A stretch of 64,000 bases of DNA from Saccharibacillus brassicae (GCF_006542275.1 NZ_CP041217.1:2961501-3025500), one strand, 5' to 3'. Counted from the first letter of the stretch, positions 21,201-29,203 are shown. Notes: generated from the letters alone by a model not told the origin. Translations and numbers: made by a program.

Positions 21201-21350
21201 GTGGCGGTTACCGCTTTTACGGATCGGGAGAACCGCAAGCGGTGCCAGGACGCGGGCATGCAGGACTTCGTCGGCAAGCCGCTGTTCGCGGCCGAAGTGG
21301 AATCGCTCGTCGAAAAATGGAAGATCCGGATCGCCCGCACGGGCGTCTGA
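18231..21350 (+). CDS. Soluble multi-PAS hybrid histidine kinase
   Basis: 1039-aa cytoplasmic sensor with no membrane helices. ATG at 18231 is chosen because GAGGGG stands six bases before it; the open frame extends upstream from a TTG without a ribosome site and over the promoter. Residues 12-620 hold about five PAS modules, several ending with the PAC-type DxTxRK/DITER pattern. HisKA carries the phosphoacceptor His655 in MSHELRTPMNG. The ATPase domain shows NLVSNAIKF, DTGIGIAP and GGTGLGLAIC. The C-terminal receiver carries Asp964 in FMDVQMPEMDG and the Lys of VGKPL. No Hpt domain and no partner regulator is adjacent, so the output is unknown. A strong terminator follows. Confidence 0.93.
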   Translation: MSKQPEREDPIFERIYEQSPVGIAVLAVGRGRVLYANAKFGRIFGCEADALKGLECADHLLGGDTPESKKIDAEILETLADPQQPREFERRCRRSDGSFVWISFHVSELDIAREPGTRCLVVHALDVTTEHQDRQKLMENSEAYQVLMQGTRELVTQTSMEGFLLYASPSVKTLIGYDPEEMVGRHRSEFYHADDVNPVSNLKTRDAQGQIFMRRIKHKDGRYLWFETMFRILKGRAGEPDTIMGIGRDVTTRKMFEDMLDEVQRIAHIGSWEWNLAEERIHYSEETMRIFEGELEQDESYPKSLLRILHPSDQAKLLDYTERMLRGEAEPFVTYRVILSDRTVKTIRSQYELWRGPGGEALRLVGMTQDITQQATIENLIRESEQRYKSLFDYNPSGVYAYDLEGRYVTVNASQEKLTGYAEGELIGVPIADLAVPEHRGRVEAGFDSVKRGEAQTYEARLTRKDESLIDVSITNTPIIVDGRIVGAYGIASDITERKRHLAQIEKLSYEHTLILNSVSEGIFGTDLEGGLVFINPAGAEMLGSRPNEAIKGLNLATIQQTSPDGIEYDPYDSPLMRALRTGESHQDIDSVFWRSDGSSFLASYRVTPLYDQGERKGAVVVFTDITGEKEIIRAKESAERADRAKSEFLAIMSHELRTPMNGVIGMTTLLGETELDDSQRSYVEIIAQSSESLMHILNEILDFSKIEAGKMTLEEEPMQVRHLLEQAIDLFSPRALEKGLILNAEVAPSVPEVLIGDPAKFRQVLVNLVSNAIKFTEAGGVSITIEPGFFHHPNGLTLEVSVRDTGIGIAPEKQGLLFQSFSQIDPSINRRYGGTGLGLAICKKLVELMNGFIGVQSREGEGSNFHFTLPLNVPEEELPDAIGGKEELALPLRVSDNDAPEQLASFAAAEETLRVLIAEDHPVNRRLLEEMLIKFGCVCDLAVNGREAVEAVSSHAYDLVFMDVQMPEMDGVAATRRIREMRGSQKPPIVAVTAFTDRENRKRCQDAGMQDFVGKPLFAAEVESLVEKWKIRIARTGV

Positions 21351-21361
21351 ACCTGGCGGCC

Positions 21362-21407
21362 AAGCCGCTCCGAACGCCCGTCCCGGGCGTGTTCGGAGCG
21401 GCTTTTT
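21362..21407 (+). terminator. Terminator of the hybrid kinase gene
   Basis: A long stem AAGCCGCTCCGAAC...GTTCGGAGCGGCTT with a GC-rich inner part, then a T run. Confidence 0.9.
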
Positions 21408-21546
21408 GCGTTCGGGGACCGGCCGATGACTCCCGCGTCCGCAAGGCGGCATGCAAGGGGCGCATAAAGTTTGCCGGGAGCGTCGCCAAGCGCCCGGTTT
21501 GTGGGTAATGATGCTTAATCTGCAACGTGCAAGGGAGGAAGGTCCG

Positions 21547-22329
21547 TTGAACAAAAAACTGCTGATTACCGGAGCATCCGGCAAAGTCGGATGGAGCCTC
21601 ACGTCCAAGCTGCGCGAGACCGGCCGGTACGAGATTGCCGCGACCGACCTGGAAGCGGACGCCGGGCGCGGCATCGCGGCGCTCGACATGACGGACCCCG
21701 ACGCGGTCCGGGCAGCGGCGCGCGGCATGGACGCGATTCTGCATATCGGCTGGGCCGAAGACGACGAAGATTTTCTGGGCAAAGTGCTGCCCGTCAACGT
21801 GACGGGCGCTTACCATATTTATGAAGCGGCGCGGGAATGCGGCGTGAGCCGGGTCGTGTTCGCAAGTTCCAACCATGCGACCGGCTTCTATTCGGCGGAA
21901 GAGCGGGTGGAGCCGGAAGATCCGTACCGGCCGGACAGCTTCTACGGATTGAGCAAATGCTACATCGAGCTGCTGGGACGGCTGTACGCCGACAAGCACG
22001 GCATCTCCTCGATCAACGTCCGGATCGGCAACTACCCGGGCAACCGGCCGCCGGCGTCGAAGCGGGCGTTGAAGATCTGGATTTCCGAACGGGATCTGGC
22101 TTCCCTGTTCGCCTGCTGCGTCGACGCGGACCCTTCCTTCGATTTTTTGAGCCTGTACGGCACGTCGGCCAATGCGCACAATTATTACGACATCGGTTAT
22201 CTCAAAGAATTGATCGGCTACGAGCCGCAGGACGACGCGGAAGCGCTGCGCGAAGAAGCGGAGCGGCTGTACGGCGAATTGAAAGACGACGAACTGCCGC
22301 TCCAGGGCGGCGGAATCACGCGCCGGTAA
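21547..22329 (+). CDS. NAD-dependent epimerase/dehydratase, uronate dehydrogenase-like
   Basis: 260-aa extended short-chain dehydrogenase. TTG at 21547 is taken as the start because AGGGAGGAAGG precedes it and the glycine-rich NAD motif follows at once (LITGASGKVG). ASSNHATGFY supplies the Ser region and SFYGLSKCYIE the catalytic Tyr-x-x-x-Lys. The SSNHA segment and length resemble bacterial uronate dehydrogenases, which oxidise glucuronate or galacturonate to the aldarolactone, but substrate cannot be fixed from sequence. It is first in a closely spaced run of four genes (gaps 25, 14 and 30 bases), although the partners look like envelope proteins rather than sugar enzymes. Confidence 0.8.
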   Translation: MNKKLLITGASGKVGWSLTSKLRETGRYEIAATDLEADAGRGIAALDMTDPDAVRAAARGMDAILHIGWAEDDEDFLGKVLPVNVTGAYHIYEAARECGVSRVVFASSNHATGFYSAEERVEPEDPYRPDSFYGLSKCYIELLGRLYADKHGISSINVRIGNYPGNRPPASKRALKIWISERDLASLFACCVDADPSFDFLSLYGTSANAHNYYDIGYLKELIGYEPQDDAEALREEAERLYGELKDDELPLQGGGITRR

Positions 22330-22354
22330 CCGGCGAAGCGAGGGGGTAAGCGGG

Positions 22355-23980
22355 ATGCGATGCATACAATGCGGGGCGGAGCTGCCGGCAGGCAGCCGGT
22401 TTTGCAGCAGCTGCGGCGCGAAGCAGCCGGAAGCGGTAGGCCGGCCGGTGGAAGCCGGAATTGCGGACGAGCGGCGGGAAGCCGGAGATGCGGCCAGAGC
22501 GGGAAGTGTGGGCGAACGGCCGCAGGCGGAAGACGTAGCCGAACGGCCGCAAGCAGGGAGCCAGGGCGACTGGCGGGAAGCCGGAGGCGCGGGCGAACCG
22601 CCGCAAGCGGCAGGCGCGGGAAGCATGGCCGACCGGCCGGAAGCGCGGCCCGCAGCGGCAGGAACGGAGTCCGCCCGGGACCCGTTCGACCGACGAGGCA
22701 GGGACTTCGGCGCGGCAGCCGTTCCGCCGCCGGTGGCGGAAGAGCCGATCGCCGTCCGGCTGACCCAGAGCGGAGCGAAGCCGGACGCCCCGGCGCCGGG
22801 CCGCTACAGTGCAGGCGCAGGCGAAGAAGAACCGCCGCAGATGCGTCCGGTCTCGCCGGACGCCCGGCCGGCCCGAAGCGCGTACGCGGCTCCGGCCGAC
22901 CGGGACCGGTCGGGTTCGGCCGGGCGCAGCGGCTCTGCCCGCCCAAGCGGCGGGCGCAAAGCCGCGGCCTGGGTCGCGCCGACGCTGCTGGCCGTCTGCG
23001 CGGCCGGCGCGCTGGTCTGGCAGACGGGCTACGAGCGCGACGTGAGCGCCGAGACGACGCAAATCCAGCGTTCGGCGGCCGATGCCGCGCTCGGCGGCAA
23101 TTACGAGATCGCCGAATCGAAGCTGAGCCTGGCGCTTGCGAAGCGGCCGAACGATTCGGGCATCCGTTCCGACCTGGACACGGTCCGGACGATCCGCCGG
23201 CTCGACGACCGGCTGACCGACGCCCAGCGGCTGATCGGCAAGAAGGACGCGGCCGGCGCTTCGGCCGTGCTGGACGAAGTGCAGCGCGAGCTTGCCGGCT
23301 TAAACGGCAGCGCCTACGACCGGCTGCGGGTGCAGCTCGACAAGCTGCGCGAGAAGATGGAGCTGGTCGGCATCCGCAGCGACGCGGAGCGCGCGGACAG
23401 CCTGGCCGAACTGGGCGGGCTGATGCGCACGGCGGCCGATTATCCGGCGCGGGACAAAGCGCCCGTGCTCGAACTGATCACCGACCGGATCGTGAAGATC
23501 GGCGGGGACGAGGCCGAGCAGGCTATCGCGAGCGGCAGCTATTACGAGGCGGCCGCGGTCGTCGACGAAGCCCGCAGTTACGTGCCGGAAGCCGAGCGGC
23601 TGATCGAACTGGACAAAGAGATCTCGTCGCTTGCGTCCGACAGCGGCGGCGGCTCGGCCGGGGAACTGATCGAGCTGCTCGGTTCCGAGCTGCAGGCCGG
23701 AACGGGCGAACTGAAGCTGAGCGATTTCGGGCAGCGGGCGCAAGGCGGCAAGGTAGCTTTCTCGGGCACGCTGACCAATGTGTCGAACACTTCGATGTCC
23801 GACCTGCTGGTCGAGTTCCGGGCTTACGACGCGCAGGGGACGTTTCTCGGTGAGGACTGGACGGAAGTGCGCCCGGGCGGACTGAAGCCGGGCGAAACGG
23901 CGTCTTTTGCGGACGAAGTGAAATCCGCGGGCGAAGACGCGATCATCGTCATCGATTCCGTGAGCTGGTATAGAGAGTAG
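22355..23980 (+). CDS. Zinc-ribbon membrane protein with C-terminal FxLYD-like domain
   Basis: 541-aa protein. An N-terminal zinc ribbon (CIQCG at 3-7 and CSSCG at 18-22) is followed by an Ala/Glu/Arg-rich low-complexity linker to about residue 200. A single membrane helix comes next (about 208-225, WVAPTLLAVCAAGALVW), then an outside part with helical repeats (240-440). The last 85 residues are a beta domain resembling FxLYD (GTLTNVSNTSMSDLLVEF). The topology implied is zinc ribbon inside and the rest outside. Function unknown. The HtrA-like protease gene starts 14 bases after the stop, so a joint role in envelope protein quality control or signalling is plausible. Confidence 0.75.
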   Translation: MRCIQCGAELPAGSRFCSSCGAKQPEAVGRPVEAGIADERREAGDAARAGSVGERPQAEDVAERPQAGSQGDWREAGGAGEPPQAAGAGSMADRPEARPAAAGTESARDPFDRRGRDFGAAAVPPPVAEEPIAVRLTQSGAKPDAPAPGRYSAGAGEEEPPQMRPVSPDARPARSAYAAPADRDRSGSAGRSGSARPSGGRKAAAWVAPTLLAVCAAGALVWQTGYERDVSAETTQIQRSAADAALGGNYEIAESKLSLALAKRPNDSGIRSDLDTVRTIRRLDDRLTDAQRLIGKKDAAGASAVLDEVQRELAGLNGSAYDRLRVQLDKLREKMELVGIRSDAERADSLAELGGLMRTAADYPARDKAPVLELITDRIVKIGGDEAEQAIASGSYYEAAAVVDEARSYVPEAERLIELDKEISSLASDSGGGSAGELIELLGSELQAGTGELKLSDFGQRAQGGKVAFSGTLTNVSNTSMSDLLVEFRAYDAQGTFLGEDWTEVRPGGLKPGETASFADEVKSAGEDAIIVIDSVSWYRE

Positions 23981-23994
23981 AGGGGGAAGCGGCG

Positions 23995-25434
23995 TTGAAA
24001 AAGCAAACGTTAATCAGCTTGATCGTCAGCGCGTCCATCGTGCTGGCCGGTTCCGCCGGTTCTTACGCCATTCACCGGAACTATTCGGCGCACGGCGGGG
24101 AAGGCGCGCTGCTGGCTGCGACTTCCGCTTCGGCGGCGGCTTCTTCGCCCGGCAGCGGGGGCACCTCGGCGTCGAATGCGCCCGCGACAGACGCGACAGA
24201 GCAGCCGCCGGAGTCCGGAACGGACAAGGACTCCGGCCAAGACGCGGGTCAAGATACAGGCCAGGATACGGGCACGGACGCGGGCAGCGAGGCCGGCGCC
24301 GAACCTGCCGTACCCGGCGAGGGCGGCAGCGGGTCGCAGGGCGGCGAGGCGTCTTCCGGCAGCGGGCAGGGCAGCGATCTTGCCGGGCAGGGCGGCGAGC
24401 CCGGCGAACCGACGCTCAAGGAAATCATCTCTTCCGTCGGCGAAAAGGTCGTGATGATCGAAACGTCCGACGGCTCGATCGGCTCCGGCTTTTTGTACAA
24501 TGACCGGGGCGACATCCTGACGAATGCCCATGTCGTGTCCGGCTTTACGGACGTGACGGTCACGACGTCCGGCTCCGAAGAAATGTCGGGCACGGTGATC
24601 GGCATCGGCGAAGAGACGGACGTGGCGGTCGTGCGCGTAGCCGACCTGGCCGGCGTGGAGCCGCTTGAACTCAAGCTTGAAGCCGAAGCGGAGATCGGCG
24701 ACGAAGTGCTGGCGCTCGGCAGCCCGCTGGGCTTGCAGAACACCGTCACGACGGGGATCGTTAGCGGCGTCGATCGCACATTCGATATCGCGCCGTACTA
24801 TTACGAAGGGCTGTACCAGATCTCCGCCCCGATCGCGCCGGGCAACAGCGGAGGCCCGCTCGTCGACCGGACGACCGGACAGGTACTGGGCATCAATTCG
24901 GCCGTAACGGACGAAGGCGGCATCGGCTTCAGCATTCCCGTCGTCAGCATCGTCGAGTCGGCGCGCGGCTGGTCCGACGATCCGATGGACACGCTGCCGA
25001 CGCCGGAAAGCGAGAGCGGCGGCAGCGGCGAGGATGCCGGAATCGGCGAAGATTACGGCCTCGAAGGCGAAGATCCTGTCTATGACAGCACGGATCTGGA
25101 ATACGCGGCGGAAGACGTGCTGTACGCGTTCTACGACGCGGTCTCGCTGGAAGATTACCGGACCGCGTACGACCTGCTCGGGCCGACCTGGCAGAAGAAA
25201 CAGTCGTTCGAAGATTTCGAAGCCGGCTACGCGGATACGCTCGGCGTCTACCTCGACTACTGCGTCGGCGTGGAGAACACGGACGAGACCGTCACCGTGT
25301 ACGTGTCGATCACGGCGGACGAGCGCGAAGGAGACGGCGCGACTTCGGTGGCGTACGATCTGGTGTACCAGGTCGGCTACAGACAAGGCGACGCGGCGGA
25401 CGAACTGCAAATCATCAGCGGAGAGTCCCAATAA
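23995..25434 (+). CDS. HtrA-like membrane-anchored serine protease without PDZ domain
   Basis: 479-aa extracytoplasmic protease. TTG start with AGAGGGGGA before it. Residues 5-25 form an N-terminal anchor or signal. Residues 40-140 are a Ser/Gly/Asp-rich linker with a short GQD repeat. Residues 145-330 are the trypsin-like S1C domain with the triad His179 (TNAHVV), Asp209 (ETDVAVV) and Ser285 (APGNSGGPL), so it should be catalytically competent. Where HtrA enzymes carry PDZ domains, this one has an acidic linker and a C-terminal module of about 120 residues (DVLYAFYDAVSLEDYRTAY onward) resembling an NTF2-like fold. That swap suggests a different way of choosing substrates. Likely co-transcribed with the zinc-ribbon protein. 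Confidence 0.88.
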   Translation: MKKQTLISLIVSASIVLAGSAGSYAIHRNYSAHGGEGALLAATSASAAASSPGSGGTSASNAPATDATEQPPESGTDKDSGQDAGQDTGQDTGTDAGSEAGAEPAVPGEGGSGSQGGEASSGSGQGSDLAGQGGEPGEPTLKEIISSVGEKVVMIETSDGSIGSGFLYNDRGDILTNAHVVSGFTDVTVTTSGSEEMSGTVIGIGEETDVAVVRVADLAGVEPLELKLEAEAEIGDEVLALGSPLGLQNTVTTGIVSGVDRTFDIAPYYYEGLYQISAPIAPGNSGGPLVDRTTGQVLGINSAVTDEGGIGFSIPVVSIVESARGWSDDPMDTLPTPESESGGSGEDAGIGEDYGLEGEDPVYDSTDLEYAAEDVLYAFYDAVSLEDYRTAYDLLGPTWQKKQSFEDFEAGYADTLGVYLDYCVGVENTDETVTVYVSITADEREGDGATSVAYDLVYQVGYRQGDAADELQIISGESQ

Positions 25435-25464
25435 CGGGAACCGCCCAACGAAGGAGAATGCGAA

Positions 25465-25743
25465 ATGGCAAACATCGAACAGCAGGAACAATCTTTTGTA
25501 ATGACCGAAGACGGCAAGGAAGTGGGCAAAGTCACCTACATGCCGCGGGAAGACGGAGTCTGGATGATCGACCATACGTTTGTGGCGGAATCGATGCGCG
25601 GACAGCATGCGGGCGAAAAGCTGGTCGGGAAAGTCGTGGAAGCGGCGCGGGAGAACGGGGTCAAGATCGATCCGGTCTGCCCGTTCGCGGCCGCCCTGTT
25701 CGAACGCAAAGAAGAGTACAACGACGTCTGGCAGCGGGATTGA
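25465..25743 (+). CDS. Small GNAT-like N-acetyltransferase (YjdJ type)
   Basis: 92-aa protein of the short GNAT-like family that has only the core acetyl-CoA-binding fold. Visible features are GKVTYMPRE, the MIDHTFVAESMRGQ strand-loop with the RGQHAGEKL acetyl-CoA loop, and the closing IDPVCPFAAALFER motif. These match the Bacillus YjdJ/human NATD1 type. Substrate unknown. AAGGAG precedes the ATG. Last gene of the inferred 21547-25743 operon, followed by a terminator. Confidence 0.85.
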   Translation: MANIEQQEQSFVMTEDGKEVGKVTYMPREDGVWMIDHTFVAESMRGQHAGEKLVGKVVEAARENGVKIDPVCPFAAALFERKEEYNDVWQRD

Positions 25744-25772
25744 GCCGCTGATCCGGTTCGGGCCGCAGAACT

Positions 25773-25816
25773 TCCGGCTTCGACATTCGCCTAAGCGGAT
25801 GCCGGGGCTTTTTTTT
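25773..25816 (+). terminator. Terminator of the 21.5-25.7 kb operon
   Basis: CATTCGC/GCGGATG stem inside CCGGC/GCCGG, followed by eight T residues. Confidence 0.75.
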
Positions 25817-25852
25817 ATACAAAAAAAGAAGGGAACAAAAAGGCAAAACACG

Positions 25853-25890
25853 TTGACATCGTTATATAAATAGAATACAATTAGATTGTA
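25853..25890 (+). promoter_or_regulatory. ohr promoter with OhrR operator
   Basis: TTGACA (25853-25858), a 17-bp spacer and TACAAT (25876-25881) give a near-perfect promoter. TACAATTAGATTGTA (25876-25890) is a perfect 6-bp inverted repeat on a 3-base centre, matching the known Bacillus OhrR site pattern and covering the -10. OhrR repression relieved by organic peroxides follows from that. The ohrR gene itself is not in the window. Confidence 0.85.
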
Positions 25891-25952
25891 AACAACTTAA
25901 ATCGGAAATCGGCATCACACCAAAATTCGAAACGAAAAAGGAGATCATTCAC

Positions 25953-26375
25953 ATGAGCGCATTGTATACCGCAACAGCAACAGCAGTAGGGGGCCGCGAC
26001 GGCAAAGTTACTTCTTCGGACGGCATCATCGACATCAGCTTGAAGACGCCGAAAGGCCTTGGCGGCCCGGGCGGCGACGGAACCAACCCCGAGCAGCTGT
26101 TCGCTGCCGGCTACACGGCCTGCTTCGACAGCGCCCTGAACATGGTCATTCGCATGCAGCGCATGAAAGAAGTGACGGGTACGAGCGTAACCGGCGACGT
26201 GTCGATCCTCAAAGACGCGGCGGACAACGGTTTCAAGCTCGAAGTTACGCTGAATGTCAGCATCCAGGGCGTCGATTCCGAAACGGCTCACAAGCTCGTG
26301 GAAGCGGCTCACCAAGTGTGCCCGTACTCCAAAGCGACTCGCGGCAACATTGATGTGACTCTGAATATCGTTTAA
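25953..26375 (+). CDS. ohr: Organic hydroperoxide resistance protein Ohr
   Basis: 140-aa OsmC/Ohr-family peroxidase that reduces organic hydroperoxides with its two cysteines; cytoplasmic dimer. Both catalytic Cys are present, Cys57 in YTACFDSAL and Cys123 in HQVCPYSKAT, and the conserved GGDGTNPEQLFAAGY segment is intact. Alternative OsmC assignment is unlikely given the Ohr-type promoter. AAAAGGAGAT precedes the ATG. Single-gene unit under the OhrR-type operator. Confidence 0.96.
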   Translation: MSALYTATATAVGGRDGKVTSSDGIIDISLKTPKGLGGPGGDGTNPEQLFAAGYTACFDSALNMVIRMQRMKEVTGTSVTGDVSILKDAADNGFKLEVTLNVSIQGVDSETAHKLVEAAHQVCPYSKATRGNIDVTLNIV

Positions 26376-26511
26376 TCTATAGGCATCGGTCAGACACGGC
26401 TCAAGCTTCGGGCCGAACCGCCGGCGCTCCGGGCATGCAGCGGAGCGTCGGCGCCTATCGAAGCGGAAGCGGGGGACCCGGCAGCCTTGCGGTCCCGCGG
26501 GAGGACGAGGC

Positions 26512-27126
26512 ATGCGGCAGAACAAAGTCATCATCCAGCCTTATACCCAGTGGGAGACCGGAATCCGGTCTCCCGCTTCGGCGTGCGGTCCGGCGGCGAT
26601 CGCGGGCCTGATCCGCTTCTGGGAAAGCCGCCTGCCCGCGGGCGGCGCGGCTATTCGGCGTCTGCCCGCCGACCCGGCCGAGGCGGTCAACGCCATGTAC
26701 GCCGCCTGCTTCGGCACGCCGCTCGGCATGGGGGCGTCGGTGCTCGCGCTCGGCCTGCGCCGGCAGTTGAACGCCAGACTGCGGGAGAGCGGCCGCCCCG
26801 GGCGCGCCGTGACGCGGCGTCTGAGCGGCTTCGCCGCTTACCGGGCGGAGATCGACGCGGGCCGCCCCGTCGCGGTCAAGTTCGACAAGTGGTTTGCGCT
26901 GCGCTGGCGGGACCGGCCGCTGTTCGATTACCATTGGACGGTCGGCTGCGGCTACCGCATCGAAGACGACGGGACGGAGCATCTCCTCGTGCACGATGCG
27001 GGCACCCGCTACTCGAACGGCACGCACGCCGCCAGCCGCGAACGGCAGGTTCCTTATGCCGCGCATCGCAAAGTGCTGACGATGGTGGCGCTTGCGATCG
27101 AAGGCGGGGACGAGGCGCAGCGGTAA
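26512..27126 (+). CDS. Papain-like C39-family protein, unknown role
   Basis: 204-aa cytoplasmic protein without signal peptide. It has the layout of Peptidase_C39-like proteins: Gln9/Gln13 ahead of Cys25 in SACGPAAI, His141 in YHWTVGCGYR and Asp162 in LVHDAG. All catalytic positions are present. No ABC transporter, bacteriocin precursor or signal peptide is adjacent, so a role in double-glycine leader cleavage is not supported. Very GC- and Arg-rich. It could be a peptidase or a transglutaminase-like enzyme of unknown substrate. Start ATG 26512 with GAGGACGAGG before it. Confidence 0.6.
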   Translation: MRQNKVIIQPYTQWETGIRSPASACGPAAIAGLIRFWESRLPAGGAAIRRLPADPAEAVNAMYAACFGTPLGMGASVLALGLRRQLNARLRESGRPGRAVTRRLSGFAAYRAEIDAGRPVAVKFDKWFALRWRDRPLFDYHWTVGCGYRIEDDGTEHLLVHDAGTRYSNGTHAASRERQVPYAAHRKVLTMVALAIEGGDEAQR

Positions 27127-27136
27127 GCCCGCAGCA

Positions 27137-27185
27137 AAAAGGGACTGTCCCCGAAGCCGTAAACCCGGCGGGGACAGTCCCTTTT
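27137..27185. terminator. Long palindrome GGGACTGTCCCC, bidirectional terminator or REP element
   Basis: AAAAGGGACTGTCCCC (27137-27152) and its perfect inverse (27170-27185) enclose a 17-base loop. A and T runs on both sides allow termination of the C39-like gene and of the convergent lipoprotein gene. The same core recurs as a REP-like sequence in other bacteria as I recall. Confidence 0.75.
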
Positions 27186-27272
27186 CCATGGTGCCTGATG
27201 GTTGGTGCCTTATGTGTGATTCGGCTGCGAAGGCTCCGCGTTCTCCCGTGGGAGAAGCGGGCGCGGCATCGG

Positions 27273-28220
27273 TTATTTGCCCGATGTCTCCGTCTCTTCG
27301 GCAGCGGAGTCCGTCGCGGCATCCGTGCCCGAAGCCGCGGCATCCGCGGTCGCTTCGGCCGGAACGGCGATTTCGCCGACTTCGTTCTGCGCGGAGTACG
27401 CGCCGTCCGAATTGGCCACGATATGCAGGTCCTGCTTGTTCACGAGCAGCGTCGTATCGACTTTGACGCTGGACGAGGTCAGCTGGTTCGACTTTTTGTC
27501 GACGACCAGGCTGTAGCTGACCGTGCCTTCCGCTCCGCTCTTGAACAGATCCGCGGTCGGGGCGGACTGTTCGGAATCGCCGAGCTGGCGTCCGAGCGCC
27601 GTTTGCATCAGCGCGCCGGCTTGTTCGCCGCTCGCTTCGAGCGCGAGCGTGTACGAGGCGTCGTCTTCCGTCAGCTTGAGGCTGTCTTTGTACTCGCCCA
27701 GTTCTTCGATCAGCGGAGCCGGATCGAGCATTTCCGTCGTGACGGACAGCTCTTCTTCCGAACCTTCGAGCTTCTGGGTGCTCCACGTTCCGGCCGAGTC
27801 TTTGGCGTGCAGTTCGCTGCCGGCCGCGTAGATCTCGGTCGTGCCCTGCTGACCTTGCGACAGGGTGTTGATCTTCAGCCCGTATTGCGTCTCCGGCTTG
27901 GCGATCACGTCGCCGGCGATTTCGATAGCCGTCTCGATCGGATCGGGCGCTTTGGCGCCTTCCGCCGCGGTCTGTTCGACCTTGTAGTTCGTCTTGGAAT
28001 CGACGGTGTAGCTCTCGAGTTCCTGCGCTTGCTTCAACGCCAGGTCGTAGACCGAGGCGGCCGTCTGCGTCGTTTCGCCGGACGGTTTGCTTTCTTTTCC
28101 CGGATCGGTCGCTTCGCTGTCCGCCGTGCAGGCTGCCGAGAACAGAAGCAGCGACAAAGCGCTCATTTTGAGCGTGTTGACCAGGTAGTGCCGATTGCGG
28201 TTAGGTTTTGCCGAGTACAT
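27273..28220 (-). CDS. Lipoprotein, DUF6612-like
   Basis: 315-aa lipoprotein: signal segment at about 15-31 ending in the lipobox LLFSAAC, Cys31 being the lipidated residue. The mature part starts with a Ser/Thr/Glu-rich linker and then a beta-rich domain (about 55-285) with alternating strands such as YTVDSKTNYKVEQ and GTVSYSLVVDKKSN. Similar Bacillota lipoproteins are assigned to DUF6612 and resemble LolA/LppX-type lipid-binding folds. The C-terminus is a low-complexity Ala/Thr/Glu tail. AAAGGGGATC precedes the ATG. Substrate and role unknown. Confidence 0.75.
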   Translation of the reverse strand: MYSAKPNRNRHYLVNTLKMSALSLLLFSAACTADSEATDPGKESKPSGETTQTAASVYDLALKQAQELESYTVDSKTNYKVEQTAAEGAKAPDPIETAIEIAGDVIAKPETQYGLKINTLSQGQQGTTEIYAAGSELHAKDSAGTWSTQKLEGSEEELSVTTEMLDPAPLIEELGEYKDSLKLTEDDASYTLALEASGEQAGALMQTALGRQLGDSEQSAPTADLFKSGAEGTVSYSLVVDKKSNQLTSSSVKVDTTLLVNKQDLHIVANSDGAYSAQNEVGEIAVPAEATADAAASGTDAATDSAAEETETSGK

Positions 28221-28326
28221 GATGATCCCCTTTCGACTTGTGCGTTACTTCTTACCTTACCATTTTAGGCTCGTGAAGTAAAAAGTGGATGACTTTTTTG
28301 TCGCAAACATTTCAAATTGTTGTCAC

Positions 28327-28355
28327 TTAACATTAAAGCTTTGACGCGATATAAT
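28327..28355 (+). promoter_or_regulatory. Promoter of the DUF420-type gene
   Basis: TTAACA (28327-28332), 17 bases, TATAAT (28350-28355). The -10 overlaps an in-frame ATG at 28354, which rules that ATG out as the start codon. Confidence 0.75.
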
Positions 28356-28389
28356 GGTTAACGACAAATCCGAAGGAGAATGCAACCTT

Positions 28390-28953
28390 ATGAGCTCACC
28401 CAAGGAAAACGAGAAATACCGTCCGACCACGAATCGCAGCTTTGCCGGACTGATCATTACCGTTTCCGTCGTTGCGAACATTATCATCCTGCTGCTGTTC
28501 TTTTCACCGATCGGCTACCAGGGAAGCGTACACTTCGACCTCTCCATTTTCCCGCGTCTGAATGCCATCTTCAACAGCTTTACGTTCATCTTCCTGGTGT
28601 CGGCGCTGATCGCCATCATCCGCAAGAACGTGCCGATTCACAAAGCTTTTATTCTCGCCGCTTTTGCCTCGACGCTGCTGTTCCTCGTGACTTATCTCAC
28701 GTTCCACTATATTTCCCCGGAGACGGCGAAATACGGCGGAGAAGGCATCCTGCGTCCGATTTACTTCTTCATCCTGATCTCGCACAGCATTCTGGCGGCG
28801 CTGATCGTTCCTCTGGCGCTGTTCACGCTCGTGTTCGGCTGGACGATGCAGGTGGAGAAACACCGCAAAATCGCCCGCTGGACGATGCCGATCTGGCTGT
28901 ACGTCAGCTCGACGGGCGTCATCGTGTATCTGTTCATGGCTCCGTATTATTGA
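28390..28953 (+). CDS. DUF420-type membrane protein
   Basis: 187-aa integral membrane protein with five hydrophobic helices, at about residues 17-38, 52-72, 83-105, 122-148 and 163-183. The layout, with His residues at helix ends (VHF, HKAF, FHYIS, SHSI, EKHRK), matches DUF420/YozB proteins, which are often found near cytochrome oxidase assembly genes and are suspected of a heme or copper-related role. No such genes are adjacent here. ATG 28390 is chosen because GAAGGAGA precedes it and transcription should begin near 28362. Confidence 0.85.
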   Translation: MSSPKENEKYRPTTNRSFAGLIITVSVVANIIILLLFFSPIGYQGSVHFDLSIFPRLNAIFNSFTFIFLVSALIAIIRKNVPIHKAFILAAFASTLLFLVTYLTFHYISPETAKYGGEGILRPIYFFILISHSILAALIVPLALFTLVFGWTMQVEKHRKIARWTMPIWLYVSSTGVIVYLFMAPYY

Positions 28954-28979
28954 CGCACAAGGTCCGCAGGGACCGCAGC

Positions 28980-29013
28980 AAGGCGCATCCGCTTCTCGCG
29001 GGTGCGCCTTTTT
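28980..29013 (+). terminator. Terminator of the DUF420-type gene
   Basis: AAGGCGCATCC...GGGTGCGCCTT followed by T residues. Confidence 0.85.
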
Positions 29014-29203
29014 GTTAAACGGTCAAAAATTCGGCGGGGCTCCGGTTGGGGCGAACCGGCAGACGGTTTTCTTTTTGCGAAAAAAAAGGGAGTTGCCGAT
29101 GTCAGCTTCGTTATGATATAAAACATGACAATATCTTTGACTCCATTCTACCGCCGACCCTGTATGCCGATCCAAAGCGCCGAACCGAAAAGGAGGAAGT
29201 GTC

